In this document: one piece after another, positions 40,915 to 48,928 of the stretch
Layout of the letters: each line of letters begins with the position of its first letter
Position numbering within the stretch: position 1 is the stretch's first letter
DNA from: Paenibacillus kobensis NBRC 15729
GTDB lineage: Bacteria; Bacillota; Bacilli; Paenibacillales; Paenibacillaceae
Direction of reading: 5' to 3'
Assembly: GCF_004000825.1 (NCBI RefSeq)
Contig: NZ_BILZ01000044.1
Coordinates: forward strand, 1 to 50,940
DNA length: 50,940 bases
Notes under the pieces: generated by a model
The model's input: only the letters and a program-made list of their open reading frames with translations
Told to the model about the DNA's origin: nothing
Database searches by the model: none
Program-made: the position numbers and the translations under genes

Positions 40915-41871
40915 TTACGAGATCCCTGCGAAGAAGAGTACCCGATTCGGCGGAATCGGCGTCTCTCCCTTGCTGGCCGGATACAGACCGCGGTTTCTCG
41001 GATTGTAATATTTTTTGCGGTATTGCGTTGCCGTAACGCCTTTAACCGACTTGAACACGCGGCAAAAATAATTCTCGTCAGAGAACCCGACCGCGTACGC
41101 TACTTCTTTCACAGTTGTCTCATCATACAGCAGCAGCTGGCATGCCCGTTCGATCCGGCGCTGAATAATCATCTCGCGCGGCGTACGTCCCGTATGGCGT
41201 GCGAACAACCGGGTGAAGTGCTCATGCGTCCATCCCGCTCTCTCCGCAAGCCCTTCGACTGTCAGCGGCTCTTCCAAATGCTCTTCGATGTAATCGATTG
41301 CCTTCACGATTTGCGGCGGTACCGTCTGCTCTCTCTCCATCGGACAGTCGACGACATAACCGTTCAGTTCTTCAAGCAGAGCGAGCAGCAGCGAACTTCC
41401 CCGAGTCTGCATGCGAGTCGGGTAATTATACGCTATATTAAGCATCTGCGTCATCATGCTAACATGCAAATCATCTGTTTGTACAATACGCGCTGGCCCA
41501 ATATCCCTTAAAATCGAGAGCAGCCGATTCTCCGCATCCTCGTGTTTCTCGAATCCGAAATGGACGAACAAATGCCGTGAAGGCTGAGAACTATCATAAC
41601 GATATTCATGCCACTCGCCAGGCCGCGTAATAATGAAGCATGGTTCGGCAAGCGAATAGGCCCTTCCTTCAACTATATATACGCCACCCGTACCTTCGGG
41701 AAAATAGATCAATTCATAATCTCTTATACGTCTAGGCTTCAACCCTGTGCCGGCTTTTGCCACCAAGTCACCCGCAGTATGAATTGTCGGAAGAAGTGGT
41801 TCTCCCGATTGATGCGGCTTATATACATGCTTTCCTGTATTCAAATCGCAAGCTTCTGCCCAGTTTCCCAT
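40915..41871 (-). CDS. AraC-family regulator with cupin-like sensor
   Basis: Regulator of 318 residues from the ATG at 41871; a GTG nine codons upstream is an alternative start, but a GGGAGGGG site lies between the two. The N-terminal cupin-like domain (about 40-110, with PGEWHEYRYD) would sense a small sugar-like ligand. The C-terminal AraC helix-turn-helix (about 205-305) has LAERAGWTHEHFTRLFARHTG and GFSDENYFCRVFKSVKGVT. No sugar genes are adjacent; the nearest downstream gene on the same strand is the IF-3-like gene. Confidence 0.9.
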   Translation of the reverse strand: MGNWAEACDLNTGKHVYKPHQSGEPLLPTIHTAGDLVAKAGTGLKPRRIRDYELIYFPEGTGGVYIVEGRAYSLAEPCFIITRPGEWHEYRYDSSQPSRHLFVHFGFEKHEDAENRLLSILRDIGPARIVQTDDLHVSMMTQMLNIAYNYPTRMQTRGSSLLLALLEELNGYVVDCPMEREQTVPPQIVKAIDYIEEHLEEPLTVEGLAERAGWTHEHFTRLFARHTGRTPREMIIQRRIERACQLLLYDETTVKEVAYAVGFSDENYFCRVFKSVKGVTATQYRKKYYNPRNRGLYPASKGETPIPPNRVLFFAGIS

Positions 41872-42088
41872 CCTTCGATCGTCCCCTCCCGATAGCACGT
41901 ATACGACATCCAGTTTATCCAGATTGTCGGCAACTGCCTTGTCTGTATTCTCTACATGGTGTTAATAATGTATGATTGTTACTTCATTTACTAGCATTAT
42001 TATCACGTATGGAAAGCGTATTCACAATGGAGAAGTCAGGTAAATATCTGGAGTAATTTGATCTGGTCATTTCTGGGCGCGAAAATGA

Positions 42089-42113
42089 AAAAACCGCTGT
42101 AGAAGACAGCGGC
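42089..42113 (-). terminator. Terminator of the 40-residue membrane protein gene
   Basis: CCGCTGT and ACAGCGG pair around a 5-nt loop, followed on the minus strand by TTTTTT, 13 bp beyond the small gene's stop. Confidence 0.88.
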
Positions 42114-42125
42114 GGCAAAACTCAT

Positions 42126-42248
42126 CTATTCATGATCGGGCTCGTCCCATTTGCGCGAGTACGCTTTCTTCGTTACCCACAACGTAACCCACGCAATCGC
42201 GATCGTAATGATAACTGCGGCAACCCATACACCAGCTGGCACACCCAT
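42126..42248 (-). CDS. 40-residue single-pass membrane protein
   Basis: Tiny protein (40 residues) with an AGGAGG site 8 nt before the ATG and its own terminator, good signs of a genuine gene. One transmembrane helix (about 6-29, GVWVAAVIITIAIAWVTLWV) is followed by a charged tail (KKAYSRKWDEPDHE). The frame is open upstream to 42434, but no ribosome site supports a longer form. Family not recognised; small helices of this kind often modulate a larger membrane protein. Confidence 0.65.
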   Translation of the reverse strand: MGVPAGVWVAAVIITIAIAWVTLWVTKKAYSRKWDEPDHE

Positions 42249-42388
42249 GCAACCCGCCTCCTCTCTTCTCGCTTCATACGAATGCAGCTTGCTCGCTACG
42301 ATCATACCGCATGCTTGTCCGTTAAGCAACGAAAGGTCAAATTCTGTCACAAAGAAGTTCGAATACCGGGTGACTCTACAAATAAATA

Positions 42389-42424
42389 GCCCGCAAGCTG
42401 GTCTTGGACCAAACGCCTGCGGGC
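42389..42424 (-). terminator. Terminator of the alpha-E/ATP-grasp operon
   Basis: GCCCGCA and TGCGGGC form the outer stem with an inner TGGTC/GACCA pairing, followed on the minus strand by TATTTATTTG. Confidence 0.75.
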
Positions 42425-42497
42425 AATGCTTCATTACAAACCGTTTTCTTTAGTTCCACTTCTCGCCGAACTCAACCAGCAAGAGCGACCTTTTCCT

Positions 42498-43484
42498 TTA
42501 AGCTCCTACGTGAACATCGGACAAGAATGCTGAGGCAGCAGCATTGCCTAACCGTCCCGAGGCGAGCAGCAGCCGGCTCAAATCCGCTGCTGTCACATCT
42601 GATTCTCCGCCCGCCATACTTGCAACGACCGACTGTATCGTTCCCGACAGCTGGACCGCCGCTTCAGCTATCGCATTCCCCCCGTCCTCTTGGAGCTGCA
42701 GCTTCTCGAAGTGACGGCCTAGGGCTGTTAAAGCATACTGCACCGAGTGCGGGAATTGGCCGTTCATCAGCATAAATTCCAACGCCTTTTCGAACGTAAC
42801 GTCCGCTGCATGCAGCCTGCGAAACGCTTCAAATCCGCCGACGGACTTCAACAGCACAACCGTACGTTTGTAAGAGTACGAATGGCCCTCGGCGGCTGGT
42901 GCTTTGCCAATCTGCCGATGAACAGCACTAATGATTCGCAGTGTATTATCCGTCCGTTCCACGTATTTGCCTGCTTGAATGAAATCCCATTCCTGTCCCC
43001 GGATCATGATGGAGTCTACGGCACCGCTTAACAGCGTTGCCCACTCCCGCACCTTCTGATAGAACAGATGCGGAGACTGAAGCATAATTTGACTCACATT
43101 CTGATCCTTGAGCCATATGTAGAACGAATTGATCATCTCCCACAGCTCGGCAGGGACCAACTGGCGCAGCGTTCGAATATTGTTGCGCGCTTGCTGGACG
43201 CAGGCGAATATCGAATTCGTGTTGGACCGCTCGAACGTCAAGAAATGAAGCACGGTCAACTCATTCGTGCCCGCATTGATATTGGAGTACAGCTCTTCGA
43301 ACCGCCGTACTTCGCCAGTCGTCTCGACCAGCCTTTCCCATATATACTCCCGGTCCTGATGACCGTACAGCTCATGCCTCATATGATAGTTCACATCGAT
43401 CAATCTCGCATAGTTTCCGACTCTCTCCATATAACGTCCTGCCCAAAATAACAACTCTGCGTACCGGTTCATCATGATCCTCAC
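42498..43484 (-). CDS. Alpha-E domain protein (DUF403)
   Basis: All-helical protein of 328 residues. The opening NRYAELLFWAGRYMERVGNYARLIDV is the alpha-E (DUF403) signature, and WDFIQAGKYVERTDNTLRII repeats the same R.ER/Y.ER pattern. In many bacteria it is encoded with a circularly permuted ATP-grasp protein, as here (12 bp downstream of it), and often with transglutaminase or proteasome-like genes that are missing here. The pair is thought to make or attach a peptide-like modification; chemistry is not established. Confidence 0.92.
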   Translation of the reverse strand: MRIMMNRYAELLFWAGRYMERVGNYARLIDVNYHMRHELYGHQDREYIWERLVETTGEVRRFEELYSNINAGTNELTVLHFLTFERSNTNSIFACVQQARNNIRTLRQLVPAELWEMINSFYIWLKDQNVSQIMLQSPHLFYQKVREWATLLSGAVDSIMIRGQEWDFIQAGKYVERTDNTLRIISAVHRQIGKAPAAEGHSYSYKRTVVLLKSVGGFEAFRRLHAADVTFEKALEFMLMNGQFPHSVQYALTALGRHFEKLQLQEDGGNAIAEAAVQLSGTIQSVVASMAGGESDVTAADLSRLLLASGRLGNAAASAFLSDVHVGA

Positions 43485-43496
43485 CTCTGTTCCTTC

Positions 43497-44963
43497 CTAT
43501 ATTAATATCCACGTATCCTTCGTTCCGCCGCCCTGCGAGGAGTTAACAACTAGTGAGCCTTCCTGCAGAGCGACTCTCGTGAGTCCGCCCGCGACGACAT
43601 GAATGTCCTCTCCTTTGAACACGAACGCCCGCAAATCGATATGACGCGCGCACACTTCCGAATCGCTGAGCGACGGACTGCATGACAGCTTCATCGTCGG
43701 CTGCGCGATGAACCGCTGCGGATCCTGTCTTATTTTTTCCGCGAAAGACTCGAGCTCCTCTTCGGAAGCCGAAGGTCCGATCAGCATGCCGTAGCCTCCT
43801 GATAACGACCTCTCCTTAACGACCATTTCAGACAGTTTACTGAGCACATATTCGCACTCATGCGGCCGGCTTAAAATATAGGTCGGCACATTGTTCAAGA
43901 TCGGCTCTTCCTGCAAGTAATAACGAATCATATCCGGCACGAAAGCATATACCGCCTTGTCGTCGGCCACTCCCGTTCCCGGTGCGTTAGCCAGTGCGAC
44001 GTTGCCCGCGCAATAAGCTTCTATCAAGCCCGGAACGCCAAGCATTGAATCTTCCCGGAACGCATGCGGATCCAAATATTCATCGTCGATCCGACGGTAT
44101 ATAACATCAACCTGACGCAATCCCTGCAAGCTTTTCATATAGACCTTCTTGTCGATGACCGTCAAATCTCTGCCTTCCACAAGCTCGATCCCCATCTCTT
44201 GCGCAAGGAAGGTATGATCGTAGTAAGCTGAGTTATATTCTCCCGGTGTCAGAAGCACAACAAGCGGGTCCGGCTTTCCATTCGGCGCAAGCTTCCGCAG
44301 ACTGTGCAGAAGCGCGTTCAACCCTTCTCCGATATCCCTTACGCGGTGCTCGAAGAACATTTCCGGGAACAGATTCATCATTAAGGCACGGTTTTTATAA
44401 ACGTAAGACAGTCCGGACGGCGATCTGAGGTTGTCTTCCAGTACATAGAAGGCCCCTGTCTCGCTTCGAATAATATCAATTCCAGACAATGGAATATAAG
44501 TATCGTTCGGTATATTCAGGCCTGTCATAGCTGGGACATAATAAGGATTGCCCTCGATCATGTCACGCGGTACGATGCCGTCCTTCAGAATGTTCTGCTG
44601 ATGATAAATATCGTGTATAAACCGGTTTAAAGCCTCCACCCGCTGCTTCAATCCCCGTTCCAGCAACGACCATTCTTCCGCCGTCATCATTCTGGGTATC
44701 AAATCGAACGGAATCGTCCGCTCCAGTGATGAATCTTCGGAATTATCGCTATATAAAGTAAACGTGATTCCTTGCGTCACCATCTCGGACTGCATCACGG
44801 CATGACGTTTACTAAGCTCATCGATTCCCATCCTGGCTAATATTTTCATCATTGTTCCATATGGCGATCGCACTTTGCCATGCTGATCGAACATTTCATC
44901 ATAGAATACGGAACTGCCATAATTGGCGAACAAATGCTTGCGCTTCATCATCAGCATAGCCAT
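43497..44963 (-). CDS. Circularly permuted ATP-grasp type 2 protein
   Basis: Protein of 488 residues of the DUF404/DUF407 circularly permuted ATP-grasp type. Visible family segments include GIVPRDMIEGNPYYVP, VLEDNLRSPSGLSYVYKNR, VVLLTPGEYNSAYYDH, VDVIYRRIDDEYLDP and the C-terminal VVNSSQGGGTKDTW. ATP-grasp enzymes join an amine to a carboxylate through an acyl phosphate. AGGAGGG precedes the ATG. It is the first gene of a two-gene operon with the alpha-E protein. The substrate is unknown. Confidence 0.93.
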   Translation of the reverse strand: MAMLMMKRKHLFANYGSSVFYDEMFDQHGKVRSPYGTMMKILARMGIDELSKRHAVMQSEMVTQGITFTLYSDNSEDSSLERTIPFDLIPRMMTAEEWSLLERGLKQRVEALNRFIHDIYHQQNILKDGIVPRDMIEGNPYYVPAMTGLNIPNDTYIPLSGIDIIRSETGAFYVLEDNLRSPSGLSYVYKNRALMMNLFPEMFFEHRVRDIGEGLNALLHSLRKLAPNGKPDPLVVLLTPGEYNSAYYDHTFLAQEMGIELVEGRDLTVIDKKVYMKSLQGLRQVDVIYRRIDDEYLDPHAFREDSMLGVPGLIEAYCAGNVALANAPGTGVADDKAVYAFVPDMIRYYLQEEPILNNVPTYILSRPHECEYVLSKLSEMVVKERSLSGGYGMLIGPSASEEELESFAEKIRQDPQRFIAQPTMKLSCSPSLSDSEVCARHIDLRAFVFKGEDIHVVAGGLTRVALQEGSLVVNSSQGGGTKDTWILI

Positions 44964-45084
44964 GACGGTACCCTCCTAATTTCATTTCTTCTCACCATCA
45001 AGCGTAACGTTTCATTACACCTGAAACATGTGTTTAGTATAGGATAGGCCTACTATTGGAGTATGTCGAAATGAGCTATTGAAG

Positions 45085-45106
45085 TTGTGACAATTCTGTG
45101 ACAATT
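45085..45106. promoter_or_regulatory. Tandem 11-bp repeat (TGTGACAATT), regulator site candidate
   Basis: TTGTGACAATT (45085-45095) is followed directly by CTGTGACAATT (45096-45106). An 11-bp direct period is typical of response-regulator sites such as Pho boxes. It lies in the 345-bp region between the divergent ATP-grasp and hybrid kinase genes. The same region holds a minus-strand TATACT (45036-45041) and the inverted repeat at 45146-45177; no clear start of transcription for the kinase was found. Confidence 0.4.
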
Positions 45107-45145
45107 TAGACTGATTTCAATAAAACCGTTCATCGCTTATGTTAG

Positions 45146-45177
45146 GTTACATGACAAACACAGGTTATCGATGTAAC
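45146..45177. repeat. Inverted repeat GTTACAT...ATGTAAC
   Basis: Perfect 7-bp arms separated by 18 bp, about 130 bp upstream of the hybrid kinase start. Without a T run it is more likely a protein-binding site or chance than a terminator. Confidence 0.35.
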
Positions 45178-45308
45178 ATATAAGAACAGATAATCTATCA
45201 TATTAGTTCAATTCGACCGAAATCAGTTTCTACCTGACATATAGCTCATCTGCCGGATTTTGATCGTGCTTCCACGGTTTGATATCCATTAATTGGGGGA
45301 GAAATGGC

Positions 45309-48038
45309 ATGAAACTAACAATCGGCACTAAGCTTCTTACCGCCTTCTTACTCGTGTCCTTATTCGTCGCTGTTGCCGGCGGCGTATTCTATTACTATAT
45401 GAATAAAGTAAACGATTCCTACTCCAACCTCATCGATCAGCAGGTTTCCGTACTTGCCGCAACCAAAGATATTCAAATCTTGGTGCTGCAGCAGACGAAC
45501 GACCTCCGCGGATATTTATTAACCGACGATGCCTCCTTCCTCACAAGTCTTCAATCCTCTAACAATCTATTGAACAAACGTGTCGCAGAGACCGAATTGC
45601 TTGTTACTCATCCGGATACTCAAACACTGGTGCAAGAGCTTGCCCGGTTGAACCAGCAATTTCAGCAGCAATCTCATCGAATGCTGGACGATTATGAAAC
45701 TTTCCGCAACCAGGAAAACACGCTCGATTTCTTCAAATCGGAAGTGCTTCCGATCGGCAAACAGCTCAGTCCATTAGCTGCTTCGATCTCCGACCGTCAG
45801 GAGCAATTGATCGGCGAAGGTATCGTGCACAATGAGAAGGTTGTCAATTGGGCCAACAGCACGACCCGGCTTATCGGCTTGATCGCCTTCATCCTTACCT
45901 TGTCGCTTGGCTTCTTTATCTCAAGGCAAATCACGGGCAACTTGAACCGGGTAACGAACGTCATCTCCAGCGTTAAGACCGGTTACAATGCAAGCGAAGG
46001 ATTGCCCCGCATCGAGATCCGTTCCAAGGACGAGATCGGTGCAATCGCACTTTCTTTCAACGAAATGGCCACGACGCTGGATAAGTATTCCGCCTTCGAA
46101 CGGGACAAGACATGGCTGGAAACAACGATCGCCGAGCTCGTTACGATGGTTCAGGGTGTCCATGATTTGAATTCGCTTGCGCAATTGTTTATTACGAAGA
46201 TTACACCGCTGACAGGCGCAAGCCTGGGCGTGTTCTATATCCGCTCCAGTGCAGGAGGCCGGATGCATCTGACGAAGCTGGCTTCGTACGCTGCATCTTC
46301 GTCTGGAACGGTCAAGAACAGCTTCCAATTCGGCGAAGGGTTAGTCGGACAAGCCGCTGCTGACAACCGAGCGATTATCCTTACTGCGGTTCCAGAATCG
46401 TATATACCGATACGTTCAGGAACTGGAGAGGCGCTCCCCGCTAGCATCATCATCATGCCCGTACAATTCGAAGGGCAAGTCGCGGCCGTTATTGAACTCG
46501 CTGCCTTTACGCCATTTACACCTATTCAGATGGAACTGCTGAATCAAGTGCTGAACCATCTGGGCATCACGATCCACAGCATCGCGGGACGTATGCAGAT
46601 CGAGCAGTTGCTTCAAGAATCACAAGCATTAACAGAGGAGCTGCAGTGCCAATCGGAAGAGCTTCAACTGCAGCAGGAGGAGCTAAGAGGCATTAACGAG
46701 AAGCTGGAGGAGCAATACAGAAACTCCGAGCAGAAGACCAAAGAGCTGGAGCTTACGAAGCTGCAGCTGGAGGAAAAGGCTAGCCAGCTGGCGCTGAACT
46801 CGCAATATAAATCTGAATTTCTCGCGAATATGTCGCATGAGCTTCGCACACCGCTTAACAGCCTGCTCATTCTGTCCGATATTTTGTCCAACAACACAGA
46901 AGGTAATTTAACGGCTGCTCAAATCAAATACGCTCACACGATTCACCAGTCTGGCAATGATCTGCTTCGTCTAATTAATGATATTCTCGATCTGTCCAAG
47001 GTAGAATCCGGTATGATCGAGCTATATCCGGACGAAGTTCAACTTCGGTCTATCTGTGAACTGGCCGAGCAGCAGTTCTCGCCTGTCGCCGATAAGAAAG
47101 GACTGTCATTCCGGACAGAACTTGATGCCGGGCTTCCTCCCATGCTGTATACCGACGAACAGCGCTTGATGCAAATTGTTAAAAATCTGCTGTCCAACGC
47201 GTTCAAGTTCACGTCGCACGGGCAAGTAAAGCTGCGCATTCAGCAAGCGACGAGCTCTATGCTAGAGCAAGCCAGCCGGACGGCTCCGCTTCTCTCAGCC
47301 ATCGCTTTCTCAATTTCGGACACTGGTATTGGTATTGCGAGTGACAAGCAAAACCTCATCTTTCAAGCGTTTCAACAAGCGGATGGCACAACCAACCGTA
47401 AATACGGCGGCACTGGCTTAGGGCTTTCGATCAGCCGGGAGATGGCCCGTCTGCTAAGCGGCAGCATCATCGTTGAAAGCGTAGAAGGCCGAGGCAGTAC
47501 TTTCACGCTGCTGCTTCCCGATACGGACTTCCGTACACAGGAGCAGGCGCTGCCTCTTCTGGTGGACACAGCAGCCGCGGCGTACGACGTAACAAAGCCC
47601 GATGAACTTCCGCTGATTGAGTCTTATCCTTCCGATCTTCCGATCAAGAAGGAGCCCTCCGATATGTCAGGCCGGACGGTGCTGATCGTCGACGACGATA
47701 TGCGCAACATTTTTGCCATTACAAGCGCTCTTGAGAGCCGTCAGATGAACGTGCTGTTCGCCGAGAACGGCCGGGAAGGAATTGCCTCGCTGCAGCAACA
47801 TCCTGCCATTGATCTGGTGCTGATGGATATTATGCTGCCTGAGCTGGACGGCTACGATACAATGAGAACGATTCGTTCGATGCCGCAGTACGCTTCACTG
47901 CCCATCATTGCGCTAACGGCGAAAGCCATGAAAGACGACCGGGACAAATGTATAGAAGCCGGCGCATCCGACTACATTAGCAAGCCAATCGGTTTGGAGC
48001 AGTTATTTGCGATTTTGCAGCATTGGATGTGCAGATAA
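45309..48038 (+). CDS. Hybrid sensor histidine kinase/response regulator
   Basis: Membrane kinase of 909 residues. The ATG at 45309 has GGGGGAG 7 nt upstream; the frame is open ten codons further. Order of parts: helix 1 (about 8-29), CHASE3-like extracellular helical domain (about 35-185), helix 2 (about 190-207), HAMP (about 208-265), GAF (about 275-420) and coiled coil (about 430-500). HisKA follows with H510 (NMSHELRTPLNS), then the ATPase and a C-terminal receiver with D840 (LVLMDIMLPELDGYD). It heads a three-gene unit with CheR and a second kinase. The signal is unknown. Confidence 0.93.
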   Translation: MKLTIGTKLLTAFLLVSLFVAVAGGVFYYYMNKVNDSYSNLIDQQVSVLAATKDIQILVLQQTNDLRGYLLTDDASFLTSLQSSNNLLNKRVAETELLVTHPDTQTLVQELARLNQQFQQQSHRMLDDYETFRNQENTLDFFKSEVLPIGKQLSPLAASISDRQEQLIGEGIVHNEKVVNWANSTTRLIGLIAFILTLSLGFFISRQITGNLNRVTNVISSVKTGYNASEGLPRIEIRSKDEIGAIALSFNEMATTLDKYSAFERDKTWLETTIAELVTMVQGVHDLNSLAQLFITKITPLTGASLGVFYIRSSAGGRMHLTKLASYAASSSGTVKNSFQFGEGLVGQAAADNRAIILTAVPESYIPIRSGTGEALPASIIIMPVQFEGQVAAVIELAAFTPFTPIQMELLNQVLNHLGITIHSIAGRMQIEQLLQESQALTEELQCQSEELQLQQEELRGINEKLEEQYRNSEQKTKELELTKLQLEEKASQLALNSQYKSEFLANMSHELRTPLNSLLILSDILSNNTEGNLTAAQIKYAHTIHQSGNDLLRLINDILDLSKVESGMIELYPDEVQLRSICELAEQQFSPVADKKGLSFRTELDAGLPPMLYTDEQRLMQIVKNLLSNAFKFTSHGQVKLRIQQATSSMLEQASRTAPLLSAIAFSISDTGIGIASDKQNLIFQAFQQADGTTNRKYGGTGLGLSISREMARLLSGSIIVESVEGRGSTFTLLLPDTDFRTQEQALPLLVDTAAAAYDVTKPDELPLIESYPSDLPIKKEPSDMSGRTVLIVDDDMRNIFAITSALESRQMNVLFAENGREGIASLQQHPAIDLVLMDIMLPELDGYDTMRTIRSMPQYASLPIIALTAKAMKDDRDKCIEAGASDYISKPIGLEQLFAILQHWMCR

Positions 48039-48055
48039 GAGGAGGATGGCGAGGC

Positions 48056-48928
48056 TTGTACAATTATAATTACCAAGATCGAATCATCATGGTCCCTGCC
48101 TCCGAGGATATTGATCCGCTTGAACAGATCGAGATCGAACTGTTCCTAGAAGCGCTGTACAGACATTGCGGATTCGATTTCCGTAATTACGTGTTCCAAT
48201 CGATTCGGCGCCGAATCTGGCACCGCATCCATGCCGAGAACCTTACGACCGTTTCCGGGCTGCAAGAGAAAGTACTTCACGACCGTTCTGTACTGAACAA
48301 AATATTAGCTGACTTCTCGATCAACGTGACGGAAATGTTCCGGGATCCGTCCTTCTTTCTCGCCTTTCGCCAGCATGTCGTTCCTCTTCTGCGCGATTTC
48401 GACTGCATCCGGATCTGGCATGCAGGCTGCTCTACCGGCGAGGAAGTATATTCAATGGCCATTCTTATGCATGAAGAGGGACTGCATCACAAGACCCGTT
48501 ACTACGCGACCGATATGAGTGCACAGGTCGTCGAAGCAGCGAAACAGCGGGCATTGCCGATTGATCGGCTGCAAGCCTATTCGAGCAACTATTTGCTTGC
48601 AGGCGGCACTAGATCGTTAAGCGACTATTTCAGCTTTCAGCATGGCCAGGCTGTAATTCATCCTTTTTTATCGGAACCGATCCTGTTCGCGCAGCACAAC
48701 CTGGCAGTCGACCACTCGTTCAACGAATTTCACGTCATTGTATGCCGCAATGTTATGATCTACTTCAACTCTGCCCTGCAGAACCGCGTACATGGCCTGT
48801 TCTATGACAGCTTAATTTCTTCCGGCTTCCTAGGTCTTGGCACGAGAGAAAGTATCGCTTATACGAGCCATAGCGCTTTATATAAGGAGATGGATCCCAT
48901 TGAGAAACTATACAGAAAAATCGGATGA
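48056..48928 (+). CDS. CheR-type protein-glutamate methyltransferase
   Basis: SAM-dependent methyltransferase of the CheR family, about 290 residues. The most likely start is the TTG at 48056 with GGAGG 10 nt upstream; an ATG at 48089 is possible. It has an N-terminal CheR helical domain (about 20-75), then the SAM-binding IWHAGCSTGEEVYSMAI and the VIVCRNVMIYFN motif. CheR normally methylates glutamates of chemoreceptors, yet no receptor, CheB or CheA is nearby. Here it sits between two kinases, as in non-chemotactic signalling modules whose target may be a kinase linker. Confidence 0.92.
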   Translation: MYNYNYQDRIIMVPASEDIDPLEQIEIELFLEALYRHCGFDFRNYVFQSIRRRIWHRIHAENLTTVSGLQEKVLHDRSVLNKILADFSINVTEMFRDPSFFLAFRQHVVPLLRDFDCIRIWHAGCSTGEEVYSMAILMHEEGLHHKTRYYATDMSAQVVEAAKQRALPIDRLQAYSSNYLLAGGTRSLSDYFSFQHGQAVIHPFLSEPILFAQHNLAVDHSFNEFHVIVCRNVMIYFNSALQNRVHGLFYDSLISSGFLGLGTRESIAYTSHSALYKEMDPIEKLYRKIG

